Shown one piece after another: positions 33,291 to 46,900 of a stretch of DNA of 64,000 bases. The number at the start of each line of letters is the position of its first letter. Positions within the stretch are counted from its first letter, which is position 1. The notes below the pieces were generated by a model. It was not told the DNA's origin, ran no database searches, and saw only the letters and a program-made list of their open reading frames with translations. The DNA comes from Niebla homalea. Lineage: Eukaryota; Ascomycota; Lecanoromycetes; Lecanorales; Ramalinaceae. A program made the position numbers and the translations under genes. The stretch lies in the NCBI GenBank assembly GCA_019925105.1, contig JAHGAU010000004.1, positions 1,674,001-1,738,000 on the forward strand. Reading direction: 5' to 3'.

Positions 33291-36200
33291 GATATGGTAC
33301 TGACGATGGCGACGAACAAAGGGACCCTAGAGGTCCAAAACGATACGTATACGTATAGCTTTAATAACAGTAAGGGAAGTATATTAAGTACGATAAGTAG
33401 AAATAGCATAATGGTTAAGAATAAGGTGGTAAACGGGTAAATAACTTATATTAATAGAAACGGCGATAACGTATATAAATAAAATAATAATAATAAGCCG
33501 GATAATACTTAAAGTAAATAAGGGAATTAAAATTAATAAAATATATATATTGAAACGTATAAAATACGTAATAAAAATACGGAAATAATAAATAAATAAA
33601 GGGGTAAAAAGGCCGGTATAACATTAATAAAAAAAGGTATAAATAAGGGGAAAAAGCGGGAAAACCACAATAAAAGTATTATTAAAAATATATAAAAAGG
33701 AAATAAAATTAATAAAGAAAATAGGACCTTAAAGGATTAAAAATAAAAAGCGGAGACGGTATATCGCCCGATAAATAAAAGCAAAAAAACGGTAAAGGAA
33801 ATAATAAAAACTTTAAAAAGACTCTTTACGGTAAAATAAAAGGATATTACGCGTTAAAAACCTAACCGATACTATAGATTAAATTAAAAAACGTAAAAGA
33901 CTTTTATATAAAAATAGGAATAAAATTAAAAGAAACGGAGCGCTTATAGGGCTTTTAAAAAACGGAAATAAAAACATTAATAAAAAGTAAAAACGGCGGT
34001 TTAAAATTAAAGGTATAAAGTAAAAATATAAAAATAATAGCCCTTTAAGTAAGAGAGAACTAGGCGATAAAAGTAATAAAAAAAATTTACGATAAAAAAT
34101 AAAAGGATAATAAAGGAGAAAGTAACTATATTAAAGAAAATAAAAATAATAACGGTTTGCTTATTTAATAATAAGAAAAGGAACGCGGCTATAAAAGTAA
34201 ACCCGTTATAATTAAAAAAGGCTTTTAAAATAATAATAAAACCATTAATAAAATAAATTATTACGGTATATAAATTATAAAATAAAAACACTTTCTTTAA
34301 TATAACGTTATTAAAGGCAAAAAAAAAAGCTTAAAGAGATTTAAGGTTTAAATTAATAAAAAAGAACATAAATTAATTAAGGTTTTAAGGTAATTATTTA
34401 TTATTATTGAAAATAAAATATATTTATTATATATTATAAAAATTAAAAAAGAGGTTACGTTAAAAAGTATAGAAAAAGAGAATAAGGTTTTTATTTAAAA
34501 CTTAAGATTATTAATTATAAGTTTCCTTTAATAATAAAAAGACTTAATTCCTTAAAACGTATAAAGAAGTATTTTATTATTATATTAAATATAATATTAA
34601 TAAAAATATATAATAACCTTTTAAATAAAAGGATTATTAAAAAAGATTTCTTAAAATAATTTAATTATAAAATAAAATGGCGGATATTTATTAATATTTT
34701 AAATATTAAGGTTATAAATATATTATTATAAAATACTTTAATATTATAAAATATACGGTTTATATTAAGGGTTATAATACCTATAAATATATAAAGTTAA
34801 TAGTTAAAAGACTTATAAAGGGCGCGTTTAAATACGTTATATATAATAAGGAAGGATACTTAATATAGGATTTTAAATATATAATAAAAGCTAAAAAGAT
34901 TAAACGTAAGGAAACCCGGATAACCGTGAAAATCCAACGGTATAATACGTATAGAATTAATTTAACGGGCTAATTAAAAGTAACCTTAAAATATAAATTT
35001 AATTAATTAAATAATAAAAAGTAAATAATAATAACAGATAAAGTAAAAAAAAGGAAGCTCTTTATAATTCCGACCTTAAGGGCCGGCCGTTTTACGTCTT
35101 TAATAACAACCGGGAAAATATTAAGTTAAAAAACGCTTAATTTTAATAGGAAGTTTATAATTAAAATAAATATAAATAAAAATGTTTTTATAAAGGTTAA
35201 TATATAATATATTAACGCTTTTAAAAATAATATAATATAATGTTTTCAATAAAGGAATTAAAATAATAATATTAATATTTAAATTTAAAGAAATTAAAAA
35301 CGTTAATATTATAATAATATAAAAATTATTATATAACCTATATATATATTATTTATTAACTTAAGGAAAAGGTTTTATTTAACCTTTAAGGGGGACAAAA
35401 TAATTAGAATCTATTTCTTTATAAATAAACGGTTTAATATAAATAATTAAGATATTATTTATTATAATAAAAACCTTTATATATTCCGTATTATAAAAAA
35501 AAAGACTTAAAAGGCGACTTTAATATTTATAACGCGTATAATCCGTTACCGGTTAATAAAGAAAAACCATTTATAATACCGTTATTTAAAGAGATTTTAA
35601 TTACCTTAAGTAAATATATATTACTTAAAGACTTTAACTTATATTACTATATATAAAATGAAAAAAAGTATATAATAAATTATATTAAATTAAATGATTT
35701 ATTAATAATTACCGCTTAAATTAACCTTTTATTATTCATATTATAAAAGATTATTACGTAAAAAAATTATAAATTTAAAACGATAATTAATTTAATCTTT
35801 AATATAAAAAAGGTTATTAACGTAATTATAATATATAAATTATAAGAAAACTTAAAATATAACTTAGATTATATATTAATATAGATAACCTTAAATTAAA
35901 CCGTTAATACGACCTTATTATTACCGGTAAAGAAAACGTAAAAAACGGTTAAAATAATAAAGATTTATATAAAAACGGAGGAAATAATAATATAATTTAC
36001 GGACCTCCCTTAATTAAATAATAAAGATCGGATTAACCTCTTTATAAAGTAAATAATAAAAGTATTAAATAAAATAATTAATAAAATAATTTTAATAATA
36101 AAATTTTCTTAAAAGTTAAAATTTATTAAAATAAAAAATATATAATTATAATTATAAAAATGAAAAGGTTAATAAAATAAGCTTTTAAATATAAAAATTA

Positions 36201-38116
36201 AGAAAATTTTAATTAATTAAGGGTTTTTTAAAAGGAAAAAGAAAAGACTATTAAGAAGGTTAAATAAATATATTTTCAGTTTATAATATATAACTTAACG
36301 GTTTTATTTTATAGTATTTAAAAGTTAACGAAATAGAATAAAGAATAAAGTAAGAAATTAAAGTTTATTTTTAAATTCCCGTTTTTAAAAGACTTAATAA
36401 TATATTAATTAATACCTTTAACGGTAAGATTAAAACCCTTAAAGGAATATTTTTCTTTTCTCTATTAAAAATTAACTTAAATAATATCAATAATATTATA
36501 TATTTTAACCTTATATTAATAAATAAGGTAATAATATAAGATATAATAATTAAAGTAATTAATAAATTAAAAAAAATAAAGCCCCGGGACCGAATAAGAT
36601 CCTTAATAGATTCTTATTAATGGTAATATTGCTATTTAAAAGGGTTTTTATTTACTTTTTTTAAGTATATTTTAACGTCGGTTATTACTTATATAAATTT
36701 AAAAAAGTAAAAATAATAATTCTTAAAAAGCTTTATTAAGCTGGATTACTTTAAGGTAAAGTTTTATAAACTTATTATAATCCTTTATATATTAAGAAAA
36801 ACTTTAAAAACAATAATAATAAAAATCCTTAACGGTTATATAAAGAATTACGGACTTCTCCCCGATTAATAAATAAAAGTAAAAAGAGGTTAATTAATAA
36901 AAATAACCCTTAAAGGATTAATCGACGGTATATATACGGTATAAAATTATAGGAAGAAATATATTATAAATCTTCTTTTTTTTAATGTTATAAATGTTTT
37001 TAATAAGGTAAATTATTAAAAATTACTATATAATTTAAAGAAGAAAAGGATATTATTTTTCTTAATTAAATAAATAATTTTTTTTTTAAGTAATTAAGTT
37101 ACGTCGATTAACCTAGGATAAAAAATAAGCCTAATAAAGTCCGCTATAATAAGGATTCCTTAAGGATTATTTTTTTCTTTTATATTATTTTTATTCTTTA
37201 ACGGTTTATTAATTAAAAAGTTTATTAACTTAAAATAAAAAGTTTAAATTAGAAGTTTTATTAACAACGTTTATTTTTTAACCTATAATATTTTTATACG
37301 TATAAATTATTTAAAATTAAAATAAATTTATAAAGTTTATTTTTAATAAATAAAAACTTACGGGGCTTAATTTATACCGTATAAATATAAGTTTATTTAT
37401 ATAATTAAAAGCTTAAAGTTATATAATATAATAATTATAATAAATTTAAATAGAATTACGGTAAAATTAAATATTAATATTAAAATCTTTAACCTTTAAG
37501 TAAATAGGAACCTTAATTAAAAAGATTATATAAAAAAGGTTTAAAAGAAGTTAACTTTATAGGAAAAAGTTTTACTTATTTTATTATATTAATATAGAAA
37601 GTTATATTATAAAAGGCCCGGATTATTTATTAAGCCGTAATAAAATTAACTATAATATACATTATAGCTATTTAATATATACTTAAAGGTACTCCGGGAT
37701 ATAGGAAAAAGCTTATTTAAATATTATAAAAAGTCTAGAATTAATATTTAAAAGTAGTTAACAGTATTTATAAAATAACTTTTATTCCGGTATTAAAGTT
37801 TAAAATCTTTATATTATTAATTAAAATCTTATTAAATTAAATAATCAGTTAAATAAAATTAAAGAAATATATATATTTAATTATAATAATAAGAAATAAG
37901 CGGATCCGCCAGAATCTTAATAAGTTTTAAATTAAAAAAAGTAAATTAAAAATATTTATCTTTCTTTTCATTAAGATAAAGTAAGTATAAATTAAGAAAG
38001 AAGTTAATTTTATTGGTATTTTAAAGGTTAATTTAAACGTATATAAACCCCCGTTAAACGTAAAAGAAACTAAGATTAAAGGGATTTAAAAAACGAAAAT
38101 TATAATAATTACTTTA
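33291..38116 (+). mobile_element. LINE E6, 5' part
   Basis: It is flanked on the left by the 12-bp duplication TATTAGTTTTTC (33279-33290, repeated at 50736-50747). The start codon ATGGCGACGAACAAAGGGAC lies at 33307, and the ORF1 start reads MATNKGTLEVQNDTYTYS before stops accumulate. It is broken at 38116 by E7. The element resumes at 43928-43950 and 49732-50735, giving a joined length of about 5.83 kb. Confidence 0.8.
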
Positions 38117-41100
38117 AGGAATTAAATAATACGTTTTTTATATATTTAAACTTAAGGCAATTAGATGGCGACGAACAACGGGACCCCAGAGGTCAGAAAC
38201 GATGCACGCGTGCATAGCTTAAGTAACAGTGAGGACAATACCTTAAATGCGATAGGCGGAAGCGGAATAGTGGTAAGGGTAAAAAGGGAGGAAGGGTAAG
38301 CGGCCCAGGTTAACAGGAACGGTGATAAGTTATATAAATAACGTAATAAATATAAGATAAAACGGCCTTAAATCGAATAAGGAGCTTATGGTTAATAAGA
38401 TACGCGTGAAGGGACGTATATAACGCGTAAAGGTATTATTATAAAGGGTAATAAATAAAGGGCGGAGGGGATAAGGACGGTACGCGGGGACGGATAAAGG
38501 GCAAGCGGAGGCGTAAAAGGTTTTATTAAGTATATATAAATTAAGAAAAAGCTAAATAAAGATAAAGAAACATTAAATAAATAAGAATAGGTTATAAAAA
38601 GAAATAATTACCAGATATATAAGGGAGAAGTAAAAAAGGAGGAAATAATAAGGGCGTTAAAAGGCTTCTTTATAATTATATAGAAAAATATTACGCTAAA
38701 GACCTAACCGATACTATAAATCGGACTATAAGGGGTAAAAGACTTTTACGTAAAAGCGGGGAAAAATTTAAGGGAATTAGAAAGGTTATACGGAATTTAA
38801 AAGGCGGTAATAAGGGCGCCGGCGGATAAAGGTAAAAAGAGATAGAAAGGATATATATAAAGTAAGGGAATAACGGGGGAGGCTTTAAGGAAAGGAGCGG
38901 GGATAAACTAAATAATAAGGGTTATAAGGACGGCGCCGGCGTTAATAATAAAAAAAATAAGAATAAAAGAGAAAATAACGGCGTTAAAGAAAGTGAAGAT
39001 AATAATTATATAATTATTAAATAAGGAAAAGAAAAGTATAACGGTAAAAATAAATCCGCTATAATTAATAAAAGCGTTTAAGGTAATAAAAAAGTTATTA
39101 ATAAAATAAATTATTATAATACGTAAACTATAAAGTGGGGATATCCTTTTTAATATAATTTTATTAAAGGCAAAAAAGGGGCTGGAGAAATTAAAGGGAT
39201 AAACCGGTAAAGGAGGGTATAAAACGGTAAAAATATTAAGGTAATCCTTTATTATCGCGGTAAACGGGATATATTTAGTAAAATTTACGGGGGAGGAAAA
39301 GGAAGTTACTTTAAGGCGGATAAAAAAGGAGAATATAATCCTTTATTTTAAGCTAAAAATCATTAATTATAGCCTCCCTATTATAGTAAAAAAATTAAAC
39401 GCCTTTAATTATATGAAAAAATACTTTATAATTATCTTAAACGTAACGTTAATAAGGATATACAACGATATCCTTAATAAAAGGGTAATAAAAGGTAAAT
39501 CCCTTAAGCTAATAAGACCTTAAGACCGGGTAGCGGATATCTATTAATACTTTAAATATTAAGGGTACGGATATATTATTACGAGATGTTTTAATAATAT
39601 AAAATACGTAATATATACTGAAAAATATAATACGTATGAATACGCTGGCTTAATAATAAAGGGCCTAGTAAAGAACGCATTAAAATACGCGGTATACGGT
39701 AATAATAATTACTTAACGTGGGACTTACGGTATATAATAAAAGCAAAAAAGACCTAGCGTAAAAAAATTAGGATAGTAATTAAGGTTTAATACTATAATT
39801 TATATAAACTTAGACTGGTAAGGTAATTAAAGACGGTTTTAAAACGTAAATAAAGCTTATTAAACAGGGAAAGGTAAAATGCAATAACCGATAATATAAA
39901 AAAGAAAAAGCTTATAACAATATTAACCTTTAAAGCCGGCCGTCCGATCAGGATTATTATTATAATAAAAAGATTAAAATAAATAATACTTAACTTTAAA
40001 AAGAAATTATTTATATAAATAAAAGTTAATAAGGAAAGCTTAATAAACGTTAATATTTAATATATTTACGTTTTTAAGGGTAATATAATATAATATACGC
40101 GGGAAAGTAGTTAAAGCTATAATATTAATATTTAAATTTAAAAAGGTAAAGGATATTGATATTATAACGATATAAAAGCCGCTATATAATCTATATACTT
40201 ATTCTTTAATTAATCCGGGAGATAATTTTTACCTAACCTTTAAAAATAATAAGATAACGCGGATATACTTTTTTATTAATAAAAAGCTAGATATAAATAA
40301 CTGGGATATTATTTATTATAAAAAGAACTTATATATATTCCGGATTATATAAAAGGGGGATATTAAGGGTATTTTAAATATTTATAATACGTATAATCCA
40401 CTATTAATTAATAGGAAGGGACCCTTTATAATCTTATTACTTAAGGATATTATAGCCGTACTTAATAAGTACCTTTTAATAAAAAACTTTAATTTTTATT
40501 ACGTTTAATAAAACGAGGATAATTATACGATTAATTATATTAAATCTAAAAAGTTATTAATAGCTATTATATAATTTAACTTCATATTATTAACGTTAAA
40601 AGGGGTTATTATATAAAAAAGCCGTAAACTTAAGATTATAATTGACTTAATATTTAACTCAGAAGGTATTATTAACTTAATTATAATATATAAACCCCAA
40701 GAAGACCTAAAATACGGTTTGGATTACGTCCTGATATAAATGATTTTAAACTGGTTTATCGATACGATTCCGCTTTTATTATTTAAATAAGCGTAAAAAA
40801 CGATTAAAGAAGCCGAAATATTAATAAAAGCAGTAAAAATAATATCTTAATTAACGGAGCGTCCTTAATTTAATAATAAAAAATAAATCGACCGTTTTAT
40901 AAAGCGGGTAATAAAAGTTTTAAATAAAATAATTAATATTATAATTTTAATAATAAAGCTATCTTAAAGAGTTAAAACTTATTAAAATAAAGAATATATA
41001 AAAATAATTATAAAAATAAAAACGCTTATAAAGTAAATTATTAAGTATAAAAACCAGGAGACGCTTTAATAATTAAAAAAAGTTTAAAAAAAAAAGAAAA

Positions 41101-43927
41101 AAATTATCTGAAAGATTAAATAAATATACTTCCGGGCTATAATATATAATTTGGCGGTTTCCTTTTATAATATTTAAAAATTAATAAAATATAATAAGGA
41201 ATAAAATAAAAAACTTAAACTTATCCTTAAGTTTTTACCCTTAAAAAGATTAAATAGTACGGTAATGAATATCTTTAACGGTAAAATTAAGGCTCTCTGA
41301 AAAACGTTTTTTCCCCGTTATCGGAAATTAATTTAATAAATATTAACGGTATGGTATATCTTAAATCAGTAATAATAAGTAAAGTAATAACTTAAGAAAT
41401 AATAATTAAGGCGATTAATAAGTTAAAGAAAAATAAAGCCCTTAAATTTAACGGTATATTAAACAGGTTTTTATCTATAGTAACGTTATTATTTAAAGAG
41501 GTCTTTATTTATTTATTTTAAACTTACCTTAATATAGAATATTACCCCCGTAAATTTAAGGAAATTAAGATAATTATCTTTAAGAAACCGGTTAAGTTAA
41601 ATTACTTAAAGGTAAAATTATATAGATTTATAATACTCTTTTATACGTTAAGGAAGGCTTTAAAAACGGTAATTATAAAAATCTTAAGTAATTACGTAAA
41701 AGGGTATAAACTGCTCCTTAATCAATAAATAAAGGCAAAAAGAAGACGGTTAACGGAAACGGTTCTTAAAGGCTTAATTGATAACGTATATACGGTATAA
41801 GGTTATAAGAAAAAGTATATTATAAGTTTTCTTTCCTTAAATATTATAAAGGCGTTTAATAAGGTAAACTATTAAAAGTTACTATATAATTTACGGAAAA
41901 AAAAAGTTTTATTTTTCTTTATAAATTAAATAGAAAGTTTCTTAAATAATTAAGTAATATTAATTAATTTAAGATAAAAAATAAATATAATAAAGCCCGT
42001 AATAATAAGGATTCCTTAAGGGTTATTTATCTTTTTAATCTTATTCTTATTCTTTAATAACCCGCTTATTAAAAACTTAATAAAGTTAAAATAGAAGGTT
42101 TAAATAAAAAGCTTTATTAATAATATTTACCTCTTAACTTATAGTATATCCACTTATATAAACTGTTTAAAGTTAAAATAAGCCTATAAAATTTACTTAC
42201 GATAAGTAAAGATATATAAAGCCCAGTTCGTCCCGTATAAGTATAAGCTTATCTATATAATAAAAAATTTAAAATTATATAATATAATAATTATAATAAA
42301 CTTAAATAGTATAATAGTAAAACCGGAAATTAATATTAAGGTACTTAACCTATAAATTAATAAGAAATTGGACTGGAAGGACTATATAAAAAAGGTCTAA
42401 AAGAAAATAATTTTACAAAAGAAAGGCCTTATTTACCTTATAACGTTAACGTAAGGAGCTACCTTATAAAAGGCTAGAACCATTTATTAAGCGGTTATAA
42501 AACCTACGATAACGTACGTAACGGCCATTTAATACGTATTTAAAAATACATTTAAATATAAAAAAAAGTCCGTCCGGTAATTATAGAAGATTTAAAACCG
42601 ATATTTAAAAGTAATAAATAAAATATATAAAATGACTCCCGTCCCGGTATTAGAATCTAAGGTTTTTATATTATTAATAAAGCTAACTTTAAATTAAATA
42701 ATCGCTTAAGCGAGGCTTAAAAGGGGTATAAACTTAGCTACGTTAATAGGAAATAAACGTATTTATTAAAATTATAAAAGGCCTTAAATAAAAAAGTATA
42801 AAGAAACGGTACCTACCCCCCCCACGGAAGTCAAATTAAGGTAAACTAAAAAAGGTTGACTTAACTTACGTTTAAGAAGTTAACATAAGAATATATAAAC
42901 TTTTACTTAAAATAAAAGCGGTAAAAAAAAAAAAAAAGCTATAAGGGCGAAGTTAACGGTAATTACCTTATAAATTATAAAGAAATAAATAAAGCGTTAA
43001 CGTAGATATAAAGAATTAATCCTTTAAAGATAACGATACTTAACGTTAAATAACAATAAGGTTATTAATAAGTATTTCCGGCGTTATAGGATTATAAAGA
43101 AAAACGATAACGCGTTAATAATCCAACTTTAGATAAATAAGAATAACTTAATTTACTTCCTCTTTATAATATATACCGGTAACCGGATTAATATTAATTA
43201 CGAGTATAAATAATAAAAGTAAAACGTTATATACGTATTAATTTTTTATCCACTATTTAAAGAGCTTAAATTAAGATTAATTAAAAGGGTAAGAATTAAC
43301 GATTATCGCTAAATACTTATTAATAAAAAAGGTATTAAAGCGGCCGCCAAATTTATAATAATTACGGGCTTACTATTATAGTTTAACCTAGCCAAGGAAA
43401 TAAAAAAAGTGGTCGAGGATTTAATTAAGAAACCTTACCGTTAACCCGGGGGTAAAAAGTAACGGCGGGAAAACTGCACCCAATAGGGGGTTAAGGGGGC
43501 TATAAATACCGGGACAATATAAAAGGTAATACTATATCGGTTAATAGAGTCGTATAAATAAGGTAATAATAATATATATATTGGTAAGGATATTTAATGG
43601 TATAATCGGAATTTTAAAATTTTAATATTAAATAAACCCGTAAGGTAACGGAAAAGCAATAAATTTAAGGGTAATCCTTAAGTAAATTTAATTATAATAT
43701 TATAAGTTTTCTTAGAAAAAACGTATAAATAAATTCCTATTCTTTAAACGGCTATAAATACTCTTAACCCTTAAAACGTAAGTAAAGGCTAGGTGGATAC
43801 CGGTTTTTATTCCTAACGTTATGGATATCGGGTTTTTTGCGGTTATTAGTAAGGCCAAATAGCCGAGTATTAGGGAACGCCGGAATTAGCTCAGCTAGAT
43901 CCGTAATATAAATCAATCAATCAATCA
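38117..43927 (+). mobile_element. LINE E7, full length, nested in E6
   Basis: It is flanked by the 15-bp duplication ATAATAATTACTTTA (38102-38116 and 43928-43942). The leader is 48 bp and the start codon is at 38165. ORF1 reads MATNNGTPEVRND and stays open for 44 codons to a TAA. The 3' end GCCGGAATTAGCTCAGCTAG, then CCGTAATATAAATCAATCAA, closes the element. Length is 5.81 kb. It lies in the same orientation as its host E6. Confidence 0.8.
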
Positions 43928-43950
43928 ATAATAATTACTTTATAAATTAT
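43928..43950 (+). mobile_element. LINE E6 sliver between E7 and E8
   Basis: This 23-bp stretch of E6 contains the right duplication of E7 (43928-43942) and the left duplication of E8 (TTATAAATTAT, 43940-43950), which overlap by 3 bp. It shows that E7 and E8 entered E6 only a few bases apart. Confidence 0.7.
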
Positions 43951-46900
43951 TGATTAATTGATTAATTGATTTATATTACGGATCTAGCTAAGTTAATTCC
44001 GGCGTTCCTTAATACTCGGCTATTTAACCTTATTAATAACCGTAAAAAACCCGATATCTATAACGTTAAGAATAAAAACCGGTATTTACTTAACCTTTAT
44101 TTATATTTTAAGGGTTAAGAGCATTTACGGCCATTTAAAGAGTAAAAATTTATTTATACGTTTTTTCTAAGAAAACCCATAATATTATAATTAAATCTAT
44201 TTAAAGGTTATTTTTAAACTTATTGTTTTTCCGTTATTTTACGGGTTTATTTAATATTAAAATTTCAGAATTCTAATTATATTATTAAATATCCTTATCG
44301 ATATATATATTTTTATTATTTTATTTATACGATTTTATTAATTAATATAATATTGTTTCTTATACCGTTTTAATATTTATAGCCCTTTTAACCTTTTATT
44401 AAGTATAATTTTCCCGTTGTTATTTTTTACCCTTGGGTTAATAATGAGGTTTTTTAATTAAGTTTTTAATTATTTCCTTTATTTCTTTAATTAAATTAAA
44501 CTATAATAATAAGCCCGTAATTATTATAAATTTAATAACCGTTTTAATACTTTTTTTATTAATAAATATTTAATAATAATTATTAATCCCTATTTTTTTA
44601 ATTAATCTTAATTTAAGCTTTTTAAATAATAAATAGGAGATTAATACGTATATAGCGTTTTACTTTTTTTATTTATATTCGTAATTAACGTTAATCTAGC
44701 TACCGGTATATATAATAAAAAGGAAGTAAATTAAGCCGTTTTTATTTATCCGGAGTTAAATTATTAACGTATTATTGCCTTTTCTTATAATCCCGTAATG
44801 CCGGAGATATTTATTAATAATTTTATCGTTATTTAATATTAAGTATTATCGCCCTTAAAGGATTAATTCTTTATATTTATATTAACGCTTTATTTACCTC
44901 CCTATAATCTTTAGGGTAATTGTTATTAACTTTGTTTTTACGGCTTTTTTTCCTCCGCCGTTTTTATTTTAAATAAAAATTTATATACTTTTACGTTAAC
45001 TTTTTAAACGTAAATTAAGTTAACCTTTTTTTTTAATTTACTTTAATTTAACTTCCGTGGGGGATAAATACCGCTTTTTTACGCTTTTTTATTTAAGGTT
45101 TTTTATAGTTTTAATGAATATATTTATTTCCTATTAATATAATTAAATTTATACCTTTTTTAAGTTTTATTTAAATAATTATTTAATCTAAAGTTAACTT
45201 TATTAATAATATAAAAACCTTAAATTCCAATATTAAGACGGAAGTTATTTTATATATTTTATTTATTATTCTTAAGTATTAATTTTAAACCTTTTATAAT
45301 TACCGGACGGGCTTTTTCCTATATTTAAGCGTATTTTTAAATATAAATTAAATAATTATTACGTACGTTATCATAGGCTTTATAACCGTTTAATAAACGG
45401 TTTTAGCTTTTTATAAAATAGCTTTTTATATTGATACCATAAGGTAAATAAGGCTTTTTTCTTATGAAATTATTTTCTTTTAAACCTTTTTTATATAATT
45501 TTTTTAATTTAATTTCTTATCGATTTATAAATTAAATACTTTAATATTAACTTCCGGTTTTACCGTTATATTATTTAAGTTTATTATAATTATTATATTA
45601 TATAACTTTAAGCTCCTTATTATATAAATAAGCTTATACTTATACGGGGCGAATTAAACTTTATATATTTTTATTTATTATAAATAAACTTTATAAGCTT
45701 ATTTTAACTTTAAATAGTTTATATAAATAAACGTATTATAAATTAAAAAATAAATATTATTAATAAAGCTTTTTACTTAAACCTTTTATTTTAATTTTAT
45801 TAAGTTTTTAATAAATAAGCTATTAAAAAATAAAAATAAGATTAAAGAAATAAATAACCTTTAAGGAATCCTTATTATTACGGGTTTTATCGTATTTATT
45901 TTCTATCTTAAGTTAATTAACGTTATTTAATTATTTAAGAAATTCTTTATTTAATTTATAAAAAAAGGTAAAACCTTTTTTTTTTTATAAATTATATAAT
46001 AATTTTTAATAATTTATTTTATTAAACGTCCTTATAATATTTAAAGAAAAAAGACTCGCGATATATTTTTTCTTATAATTTTATATTATATATACGTTAT
46101 TAATTAAGCCTTTAAAAGCTGTTTCCGTTAATTATTTTCTTTTTATTTTTATTTATTAATTAAAGAATAACTTATACTTTTTTACGTAATTACTTAAGAT
46201 TTTTATAATTATTATTTTTAAAGTCTTTTTTAATATATAAAGGAATATTATAGGTCTTTATAACTTTACCTCTGAATAATCTAACTTAACCGGCTTCTTA
46301 AGGATAATCGTTTTAACCTCCTTAAATTTATAAGGATAATATTTTATATTAAAATAAACTTAAAATAAATAAATAAAGACTTTTTTAAATAATAACATTA
46401 TTATAAATAGGAACTTATTTAATATACCGTTAAATCCGGGGTTTTATCCTTCTTTAATTTATTAATCGCTTTAATTATTATTTCCTGGGTTATTATTTTA
46501 TTTATTATTATTAATTTAAGATATATTATACCGTTAATATTTACTAGGTTAATTTCCGGTAACGGGGGAAAGAATGCCCCTTTAAGAGCCTTAATCTTAC
46601 CATTAAAGGTATTCGTTACCGTACCATTTAATCTTTTAAGGGTAAAAACTTAAGAATAAGTTTAGGTTTTTTACTTTATTTTTTACCGTATTTTACCAGC
46701 TTTTAAATATTATAAGGGGAAACCGCCGAGTTATATATTATAGCCCAAAAGTATATTTATTTAATCTTCCGGATAATTTTCTTTTTTTTCTTTTAAGCTT
46801 CTTTTAGCCGTTAAAGCGTCTCTTGGTTTTTATATTTAATAGCTTATTTTATAAGTGCTTTTATTTTTATAATCGTTTTTATATATTTTTTATTTTAATA

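Noticed and set aside
12851..34291. Scattered ORFs of 60-95 codons in the AT-rich block (e.g. 12851-13123, 13083-13292, 21094-21360, 22335-22586, 27929-28165, 34007-34291)
   Set aside because: They are remnants or antisense readings of RIP-mutated LINE copies, with strongly biased Ile/Asn/Lys/Phe composition. None continues a conserved domain.
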